A stretch of DNA of 7,683 nt from Patescibacteria group bacterium (GTDB lineage: Bacteria; Patescibacteriota; Saccharimonadia; CAILAD01; BJGX01). Of this stretch, positions 1 through 5,249 are shown in pieces. A program made the position numbers and the translations under genes. Position 1 is the first letter of the stretch. Each line of letters opens with the position of its first letter. Below the pieces are notes generated by a model. It had not been told where the DNA came from. It ran no database searches and worked only from the letters and a program-made list of their open reading frames with translations. The DNA lies in contig SICB01000023.1 in NCBI GenBank assembly GCA_009691555.1, forward strand, positions 1 through 7,683, written 5' to 3'.

Positions 1-1002
1 ATGACGAGTGCTGATTTGTGGAACGACCAAGCTCGCGCCGAGCTGATTACCAAGCAAGCTGCCAGCCTGGCAGCCTATACCGAGCAATGGGACAACACAA
101 TTGAGGACATCAACACCACCCTGGAGCTTTTGGAATACGACGACCATCACAAAAAGGACGACCATGATGAAAACAGCGACCACAGCGAATACCAGCCATC
201 CATCGACAAGCTAATTGTGGCAGCCGAGAAGCTACTAATAACCGTTAAGCTCAACGGCCCCCACGACAAATCGCCGGCTATTATGCAACTCTCGGCTGGA
301 GTTGGTGGTACTGATGCCGCCGATTGGACGGCGATATTAGAGCGAATGTATTTGCGTTACGCCGAGGCCAGCGGCCTGCAATCTGAGGTATTGGAAGAAA
401 GCCCCGCCGAGGAAGCTGGCCTAAAAAGTGCCACTATTCGCTTTAGTGGCCCTTTTGCCTATGGCAAATTGCAATCCGAAAAAGGCGTGCACCGGTTGGT
501 ACGCTTGAGCCCATTTAATTCCGCCAGTCTCAGACAAACATCTTTTGCACTTGTCGATGTCATACCAGAAATATCCCAAACAGAAGCTTCGCTGGACGAA
601 AAAGATCTTAAAATCGACACCTACCGCAGTAGTGGCAACGGCGGACAGAGCGTCAATACCACCGATAGCGCGGTCCGTATTACACATTTGCCGACCGGTT
701 TGGTAGTGGCAATCCAAAACGAACGCAGCCAGCTCAAAAACAAGCAGCGCGCTCTGAGCATTTTGGCCAGCCGCCTAGCCGAACTGGCCCGCCAGCAGCA
801 CCTAGAGAGTATTAACGAGCTCAAAGTATCGTCCAAATCGGCCGACTGGGGAAGCCAAATCAGATCGTATGTATTGCACCCTTATCAAAAGATCAAAGAC
901 AATCGTAGCGGCTACGAAACCAGTGATACCCAAGGTGTTTTAGACGGCGACCTAGAGCCCCTGATTGAAGCTTACTTATCTAGCCAAGTCGGTAAGGATT
1001 AG
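1..1002 (+). CDS. prfB: Peptide chain release factor 2 (RF2), N-terminus possibly incomplete
   Basis: RF2 recognises UGA and UAA stop codons in the ribosomal A site and triggers hydrolysis of peptidyl-tRNA. The 333-residue product shows the GGTDAADW block (102-109), the stop-codon-reading tripeptide SPF (170-172), which marks RF2 rather than RF1 (PxT), and the catalytic GGQ (214-216, bases 640-648) in the context SSGNGGQSVN. The C-terminal WGSQIRSY (283-290) and VLDGDLEP (313-320) are also typical. RF2 is usually about 365 residues. Here the first Met aligns with the 'DPDFWND' region, so roughly 40-50 N-terminal residues of domain 1 are absent. The gene may start upstream of the window, perhaps across the programmed +1 frameshift common in prfB. 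Residues 46-64 form a His/Asp-rich loop unlike the usual linker. The stop is TAG. ftsE follows after 38 bases. Identity is certain; the start is not. Confidence 0.96.
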   Translation: MTSADLWNDQARAELITKQAASLAAYTEQWDNTIEDINTTLELLEYDDHHKKDDHDENSDHSEYQPSIDKLIVAAEKLLITVKLNGPHDKSPAIMQLSAGVGGTDAADWTAILERMYLRYAEASGLQSEVLEESPAEEAGLKSATIRFSGPFAYGKLQSEKGVHRLVRLSPFNSASLRQTSFALVDVIPEISQTEASLDEKDLKIDTYRSSGNGGQSVNTTDSAVRITHLPTGLVVAIQNERSQLKNKQRALSILASRLAELARQQHLESINELKVSSKSADWGSQIRSYVLHPYQKIKDNRSGYETSDTQGVLDGDLEPLIEAYLSSQVGKD

Positions 1003-1040
1003 CTTTATTATTATGGATAATTTTGGTATGCTAGTGGCAT

Positions 1041-1721
1041 ATGATTTTATTAGACCGCGTTACTGTTATATACCCCAACAAGACAGTGGCTCTTTCAGGC
1101 GCCTCACTGCATATTCAGCCCAAAGAATTTGTCACCATCGTTGGTGCTTCTGGCGCCGGCAAGAGCACGCTAATTCGCTTGCTGATTAAAGAAGAAGAGC
1201 CTACTTCGGGCAAGATTATTGTCGGCAGCATCGATTATGATACTATCGACAAATCTAACATACCTCATCTGCGTCGCAAAATCGGAGTTGTTTTTCAGGA
1301 TTTTAAGCTCCTGCCAAACCTCACGGTCTACGAAAATGTGGCCTTTGCACTGGAAGTCTCTGGAGTCAAAACCAAAGAAATCAAACGAGCCGTACCAAAA
1401 ATATTGCAATTAGTTGGCTTGAGCGAAAAAGCTCGTCACTATCCGGGCGAAATATCGGGTGGCGAAAAGCAGCGTACCGCAATTGCCCGAGCACTGGTGC
1501 GTAACCCCAAAATCCTCATCGCCGACGAACCCACCGGCAACCTCGACCCCAAAAACTCCTGGGATATCATCGAACTACTACTCAAGATCAACCGCTTTGG
1601 CACCACCGTAGTACTGACAACCCACAATAAAGACATTGTCGATGCCTTAAAAAAGCGCGTTATCACGATTAGCCGCGGACGAGTAGTGAAAGACGAAAAG
1701 GTCGGGAAATACACCCTATGA
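1041..1721 (+). CDS. ftsE: Cell division ATP-binding protein FtsE
   Basis: FtsE is the cytoplasmic ABC ATPase of the FtsEX divisome complex, which drives conformational signalling to cell-wall hydrolases rather than solute transport. The 226-residue protein has all ABC motifs: Walker A GASGAGKS (35-42), Q-loop Gln86 in the FtsE-typical VVFQDFKLLPNLTVYENV, signature ISGGEKQR (138-145), Walker B ILIADE with Asp162/Glu163, D-loop NLDP (167-170) and switch His195. The length is normal for FtsE. The ATG start gives the usual short beta strand ahead of Walker A. The ribosome binding site is poor (AGTGGC just upstream). The AT-rich gap after prfB contains TATGCT (1027-1032) preceded by TG, a weak possible -10 that would give an almost leaderless transcript. 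The stop TGA overlaps the ftsX start (ATGA), implying translational coupling. Confidence 0.96.
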   Translation: MILLDRVTVIYPNKTVALSGASLHIQPKEFVTIVGASGAGKSTLIRLLIKEEEPTSGKIIVGSIDYDTIDKSNIPHLRRKIGVVFQDFKLLPNLTVYENVAFALEVSGVKTKEIKRAVPKILQLVGLSEKARHYPGEISGGEKQRTAIARALVRNPKILIADEPTGNLDPKNSWDIIELLLKINRFGTTVVLTTHNKDIVDALKKRVITISRGRVVKDEKVGKYTL

Positions 1722-2632
1722 TTACTTTCTGGAGGGTTTTCAAGAGCGGTTTTCGTAATACTTTTAGGCACGCCTGGCTAAGTACGGCAGCTACAGCAAT
1801 TATGGTTGTGACGCTGCTAATTCTGACCTTTTTTGCTTTTTCAATTTATTTTGTCCAGACTCAGCTTAAGGATGTCCAGCAAAAGATTGACCTAACCTTG
1901 TTTATTAGTGACGACGCCAAAGACGAACAAATTAAAGCCCTGCAGTCCAAGGTACTGCAGTCGGCAGGAGTGACGACAGTTCAATTTGTATCTAAGGTCG
2001 ATGCCCTCAAACGACTCGAAAACAGCAGCGAAGAGGGCAAGAAGCTTGCCAAATCGGCCACCGAAATAGGCAACCCTCTGCCAGCCTCGCTGGAGGTAAA
2101 ACTGGCCAAAATCGATGATATCGGTGCTATCAATAAGACTATTCGGGGCTACCCAGAAGGCGCGATTATTACCGAAACTAGCTACGACAGCCGAGACGAC
2201 AATCGGAAGGGAGTTATCGAAAACATCATTCGCATCAGCAATGCCGTAACTCGAGTTGGCGGAGTCTTGAGTGCAGTCTTTTTGATTATTGCCCTACTTA
2301 TCATATTCAATACCGTTCGGATGGCAATATTTACTCGCCGTGAAGAAATCGAAATTATGAAGTTGGTGGGGGCCACCAAGTGGTTCATTCGAGGGCCGTT
2401 TATTATTGAGGGCTCAATGTATGGGGTCTTTGGCGCCACCATTGCGCTTCTCGCCCTGGTACCAATTAGTCGAGTGGTCGGGCAGTTTTTGGTCGAAAAG
2501 CTCAATGCCGGGGCGGCCGTTAATTATTTTGGCGCAAATATTTTGCTAATAGTGCTAGCAATTTATGCTATCGGGGTATTTATCGGAGCTGTTTCGAGCT
2601 GGCTGGCAATCTCAAGGCACCTAAAGCTCTAA
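1718..2632 (+). CDS. ftsX: Cell division protein FtsX (permease-like)
   Basis: FtsX is the integral membrane partner of FtsE. It passes ATPase-driven movements through its extracellular domain to a peptidoglycan hydrolase or its activator. The 304-residue sequence has the family topology: a basic cytoplasmic N-terminus, TM1 (about 22-46), a large extracellular domain (about 47-177), then TM2 (about 178-199), TM3 (about 229-250) and TM4 (about 273-297). Between TM2 and TM3 lies the conserved cytoplasmic segment TRREEIEIMKLVGAT (206-220) followed by WFIRGPFIIEG, a hallmark of FtsX and related MacB-type permeases. The segment KLVGAT is where this family contacts the ATPase. The start overlaps the ftsE stop by four bases and has only a weak Shine-Dalgarno, so translation is probably coupled. 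The TAA stop lies in the loop/stem of a 7-bp hairpin. There are no cysteines. Confidence 0.95.
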   Translation: MITFWRVFKSGFRNTFRHAWLSTAATAIMVVTLLILTFFAFSIYFVQTQLKDVQQKIDLTLFISDDAKDEQIKALQSKVLQSAGVTTVQFVSKVDALKRLENSSEEGKKLAKSATEIGNPLPASLEVKLAKIDDIGAINKTIRGYPEGAIITETSYDSRDDNRKGVIENIIRISNAVTRVGGVLSAVFLIIALLIIFNTVRMAIFTRREEIEIMKLVGATKWFIRGPFIIEGSMYGVFGATIALLALVPISRVVGQFLVEKLNAGAAVNYFGANILLIVLAIYAIGVFIGAVSSWLAISRHLKL

Positions 2633-2638
2633 GGTGCC
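2616..2638 (+). terminator. Hairpin spanning the ftsX stop codon, possible terminator
   Basis: GGCACCT (2616-2622) and AGGTGCC (2632-2638) are perfect complements around a 9-base loop. The hairpin includes the ftsX stop (2630-2632). No U-run follows directly; the next T-run (2664-2668) is about 25 bases on, so this is not a classical intrinsic terminator. It lies between two transcription units (the new promoter is at 2678), so a role in termination or in protecting the ftsX mRNA 3' end is plausible. The loop sequence AAAGCTCTA recurs at 2642-2650. Confidence 0.4.
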
Positions 2639-2677
2639 ATAAAAGCTCTAAAAACTATCGTAATTTTTGAGCCGATG

Positions 2678-2686
2678 TGTTATAAT
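2678..2686 (+). promoter_or_regulatory. Extended -10 promoter for the CHAP hydrolase gene
   Basis: TGTTATAAT is a perfect extended -10 (TGn followed by TATAAT at 2681-2686). No good -35 lies 16-18 bases upstream (2658-2663 is TCGTAA), which is acceptable for extended -10 promoters. Transcription would start near 2693 and give a leader of about 40 bases ending in a strong Shine-Dalgarno. It separates the hydrolase/protease unit from prfB-ftsEX. Confidence 0.7.
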
Positions 2687-2720
2687 AGTTATGGTTTTAC
2701 AGCTAGCTTTATCGCTAATT

Positions 2721-2726
2721 AGGAGG
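2721..2726 (+). promoter_or_regulatory. Strong Shine-Dalgarno that decides an ATT start
   Basis: AGGAGG, continued by GTGA, is close to a full match to the 16S rRNA 3' end. It is 7 bases before the ATT at 2734. An in-frame stop (TGA 2728-2730) lies between it and that codon, so translation in this frame cannot begin earlier. The next in-frame ATG is at 3052, 325 bases after the Shine-Dalgarno. Confidence 0.8.
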
Positions 2727-2733
2727 GTGACCA

Positions 2734-3891
2734 ATTTTTAGAAAAATAAATTCAAAACGGCGTTTCGGTCAAAAGCCGCAACTAAAATTAAGACGAATAT
2801 CAAAATTAAAAGCTATCGCAATATTAGGAATTATTGCTATTGCTTTTGGTTTTGTAGCTACTATTGTTCCGCACCAAGCTAGGGCCGATCAGTTCGATGT
2901 TCAGATTGCAGCCCTTAAGGCTAAGGTCAAGCAGGCCACCGAGGTCGCCAATAGCAAAAAGTCCGAAGTCGATACCCTGAAAGGCAAAATCGCCAGCATC
3001 GATGCCGAAATATCGGCTGCCCAGCAGCAGCTCGACCTAACCGCCCTAGAGATGCGTAGCACCGAGGCCACTATTGACCAGGCCAACCGTGACATGGAAA
3101 AGCAAAAACAAATATTGCGCGACAACTTGAGGTTGATTTATCGTTCTGGCAATATTAGCCCCCTCGAGGTCTTGGCTTCTAGCAAAAACCTCAGCGACTT
3201 TGTATCGCAACAACAATACCTAGGTGCAATTAAGCGTAAAGTCGATGACAACGTCAATAAAATAGATGCCCTCAAAAAAGTTCTCGATAGCAAAAAAAGT
3301 CAGCTCGCCGCGCAATCACTTCAGCAACAGTCTGTTGTAACCCAAATCGCCTCTAAACGAGCCGAACAAGCCAGTATCTTGGCCAGAACTCAAGGTGAAG
3401 AATCGAATTATCGTAGCGTCATCAAAGAGGACGAAGCCAAAATTGCCAGCCTCAGAGCCCAGCAAACTGCAATTATTAGCTCCTATTCTACCAATGTACA
3501 GTACGGCGGTACTGGCGGTTACCCATGGGCCAATGCCTCGCCGTTTCCAAATAGCTACTCGGACCCCTGGGGTATGTACCAAAGGCAATGCGTTAGCTAC
3601 ACTGCTTGGCGCGTGGCTGCATCTGGTCGCAACATGCCCTACTGGGGAGGCCGGGGCAATGCCTACGAGTGGCCCACTAGTGCCCGAACAGACGGAATAC
3701 CGGTCGATGGTAATCCGCAACCCGGAGACGTCGCAATTTCTAGCGCTGGTCAGTGGGGCCATTCAATGTATGTCGAATCCATTATTGGGGGCGGTAAGGT
3801 TCGGGTTAGTCAGTATAATGCCAATTGGGGTGGTAGCTACTCGGTTAGCGACGTGTCAATTGCCGGGCTGGAGTTTATTCACTTTCCTTAA
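2734..3891 (+). CDS. Secreted coiled-coil CHAP-domain peptidoglycan hydrolase (PcsB-like)
   Basis: This is probably the septal cell-wall hydrolase controlled by FtsEX, as PcsB is in streptococci. Read from the ATT at 2734, the 385-residue product has a basic N-region (1-26), a hydrophobic core (27-45) and a signal-peptidase site ARA|DQ (49-53). A long coiled coil follows (about 52-250), rich in Lys, Glu, Gln and Ala. It includes IYRSGNISPLEVLASSKN (135-152), which resembles the PcsB/CwlO coiled-coil domain. A flexible GGTGG linker leads to the C-terminal CHAP domain (about 261-385) with nucleophile Cys286 (RQCVSY), His343 (WGHSMYV) and a polar third position near Asn362/Asn364 (QYNANW). Cys286 is the only cysteine. 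No in-frame ATG, GTG or TTG exists between the stop at 2728 and the ATG at 3052; that ATG would remove the signal peptide and the first part of the coiled coil. Domain identity is firm; the FtsEX link is inference from context. Confidence 0.9.
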   Translation: MFRKINSKRRFGQKPQLKLRRISKLKAIAILGIIAIAFGFVATIVPHQARADQFDVQIAALKAKVKQATEVANSKKSEVDTLKGKIASIDAEISAAQQQLDLTALEMRSTEATIDQANRDMEKQKQILRDNLRLIYRSGNISPLEVLASSKNLSDFVSQQQYLGAIKRKVDDNVNKIDALKKVLDSKKSQLAAQSLQQQSVVTQIASKRAEQASILARTQGEESNYRSVIKEDEAKIASLRAQQTAIISSYSTNVQYGGTGGYPWANASPFPNSYSDPWGMYQRQCVSYTAWRVAASGRNMPYWGGRGNAYEWPTSARTDGIPVDGNPQPGDVAISSAGQWGHSMYVESIIGGGKVRVSQYNANWGGSYSVSDVSIAGLEFIHFP

Positions 3892-3909
3892 AAGTAAAAA
3901 TTATAAGTT

Positions 3910-5148
3910 ATGAACGACAAAGTTAAAACTACCCCAAATCAAACACCACCACCAGAGCCAAAACTAAATAAGCCGCGCCGCTCGGGTGCTATTAATTTGG
4001 TGATTGGTTTTGTGCTGGGCCTGGCTGTATTCTGGGCATTTAGCACTTTTTATCGCCCCGCCGCCGGCAAAAATCAGCTCGATACGGCAATGCTCTATAA
4101 GGTACAATCAATTCTGCGACAAAAGTACGATGGCGAAATCGACTATGGTAAGTTCTCGGAAGGTGCTGCGGCCGGCGCAGTAGCGTCGCTAGGAGACCCT
4201 TACACGGTATTTTTAGACCAGCAAAACAATAAGGAACTAGCCGACGATCTCAAGGGTGAGCTAACTGGGGTTGGTATCGAAGTTGGCCAAAAAGACGACA
4301 AGCTAACTGTTATTGCTCCGTTTGACGGCACGCCAGCCTCAAAGGCTGGTATCCGCGCCGGTGATATTATCGCCACTATTGATGGGGAGGAAACTAGCTC
4401 ACTAACTATCGACCAAGCAGTCAGTAAAATTAGAGGCGAAAAAGGCACCGTCGTCAAACTCGGCATCATTAGAGCTGGCGAGCTGCTTAAAGAAATTGAA
4501 ATCACCCGTGAAGTTATTAGTATTCCCAGTGTTTCATACGAGATGAAAGATGGCAAAATAGGCTATATCAAAATCCGGCGCTTTGGTGAAGATACCGCCT
4601 CGCTAGTCAAATCGGCCGGCGCTAGCCTTGTGGCCCAAGGGGCAAAAGCAGTTATAGTTGATGTCCGAGATAACCCCGGTGGGTATCTAGATTCGGCAGT
4701 TTCGGTAGCGTCGGAGTTTTCCAATAAAGGTGTGGTAGTTGAAGAACGCTCCCGCAACTCTAAACCCAAGGTAGAGTACGCCATCGCTGGCGGAACAATG
4801 ACCGCTATACCAGTAATTATGCTCATAAACGGCGGTAGTGCCTCAGCATCAGAAATCCTTGCCGGAGCGCTCAATGATAACGATCGGGCTACATTGGTCG
4901 GCGAGAAGACCTACGGCAAGGGTAGTGTCCAAGAAGTCGTCTGCTTGAGCCCAGTCTTTATGAGCAGCGACTGCCCAGGTGCATCGCTGAAGGTCACTAT
5001 CGCCCGCTGGTTCACGCCAGCTGGCATTAATATCAGCAAAGAGGGCATTAAGCCCGAGGTCGAAGTTAAGCTCACTGACGAGGATATCAACAACAGCAAA
5101 GATCCGCAGCTCGAAAAGGCTATTGAGCTCGCCAAGCAAGCAAAATAA
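3910..5148 (+). CDS. Membrane-anchored S41 C-terminal processing protease with PDZ domain
   Basis: The product is a serine protease of the CtpA/CtpB/Prc family, which cleaves extracytoplasmic proteins near their C-termini. The 412 residues comprise a Pro-rich cytoplasmic tail (1-27), one membrane anchor (about 28-48), an N-terminal helical region, a PDZ domain (about 115-200, with GVGIEV and AGIRAGDIIATIDG), and the S41 core. Catalytic Ser312 lies in GGSASASEI, Lys337 in YGKG exactly 25 residues later, and Gln341 completes the usual triad. Only two cysteines occur, Cys345 and Cys355, in a short segment just after the catalytic Lys where homologues usually have a shorter turn; they could form a disulfide outside the cell. 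The gene starts 18 bases after the CHAP gene with little Shine-Dalgarno, so it is probably co-transcribed with it. Processing of the neighbouring hydrolase is possible but unproven. Confidence 0.95.
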   Translation: MNDKVKTTPNQTPPPEPKLNKPRRSGAINLVIGFVLGLAVFWAFSTFYRPAAGKNQLDTAMLYKVQSILRQKYDGEIDYGKFSEGAAAGAVASLGDPYTVFLDQQNNKELADDLKGELTGVGIEVGQKDDKLTVIAPFDGTPASKAGIRAGDIIATIDGEETSSLTIDQAVSKIRGEKGTVVKLGIIRAGELLKEIEITREVISIPSVSYEMKDGKIGYIKIRRFGEDTASLVKSAGASLVAQGAKAVIVDVRDNPGGYLDSAVSVASEFSNKGVVVEERSRNSKPKVEYAIAGGTMTAIPVIMLINGGSASASEILAGALNDNDRATLVGEKTYGKGSVQEVVCLSPVFMSSDCPGASLKVTIARWFTPAGINISKEGIKPEVEVKLTDEDINNSKDPQLEKAIELAKQAK

Positions 5149-5187
5149 AAATCTATTAAAAAACATAATTTTGGTTTGATAATCGTA

Positions 5188-5217
5188 TTGACCTAACACC
5201 AGCATAGGCATTATGAT
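5188..5217 (+). promoter_or_regulatory. Sigma-70-type promoter for pyrG
   Basis: TTGACC (-35, 5188-5193, 5 of 6 consensus) and TATGAT (-10, 5212-5217, 5 of 6) are separated by 18 bases. Transcription would begin near 5224, giving a leader of about 26 bases before the pyrG start. No initial G-run or terminator hairpin of the kind used for pyrG control in Bacillus is visible. The 101-base interval 5149-5249 holds only this promoter, the left repeat arm and the Shine-Dalgarno. Confidence 0.6.
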
Positions 5218-5237
5218 ATTAAAGACATTTAAATTGT

Positions 5238-5244
5238 GAGGGGG
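5238..5244 (+). promoter_or_regulatory. Shine-Dalgarno that decides a non-ATG pyrG start
   Basis: GAGGGGG lies just before ATT (5250), ATC (5253) and ATC (5256). From its GAGG core to the ATT is 8 bases, the normal spacing. There is no ATG, GTG or TTG in this frame between the stop at 5220-5222 and the GTG at 5301. Confidence 0.7.
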
Positions 5245-5249
5245 TTTTA

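Noticed and set aside
1016..1040. Promoter in the prfB-ftsE gap (GATAAT 1016-1021 or TGGTATGCT 1024-1032)
   Set aside because: The region is AT-rich, no convincing -35 is present, and the short gap fits simple co-transcription. A leaderless ftsE transcript is possible but unsupported.
2667..2672. TTGAGC as a -35 box for the 2681 promoter
   Set aside because: The spacer to TATAAT would be only 8 bases; the promoter is better explained as an extended -10 type.
2727..2741. GTG start giving a four-codon leader peptide
   Set aside because: The GTG abuts the AGGAGG with no spacing and the frame closes at once at TAG; a chance reading.
3052..3054. ATG as start of the CHAP hydrolase
   Set aside because: It has no Shine-Dalgarno, falls inside the coiled coil and would remove the signal peptide and about 106 residues of clearly coding sequence.
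3395..3913. 172-codon open frame overlapping the CHAP and S41 junction
   Set aside because: It lies in another frame over the conserved CHAP domain, shows no recognisable features and no ribosome binding site; a shadow of the real gene.
4849..5211. Minus-strand open frame opposite the end of the S41 gene
   Set aside because: It runs antisense to the conserved catalytic region and covers the pyrG promoter; no independent coding evidence.
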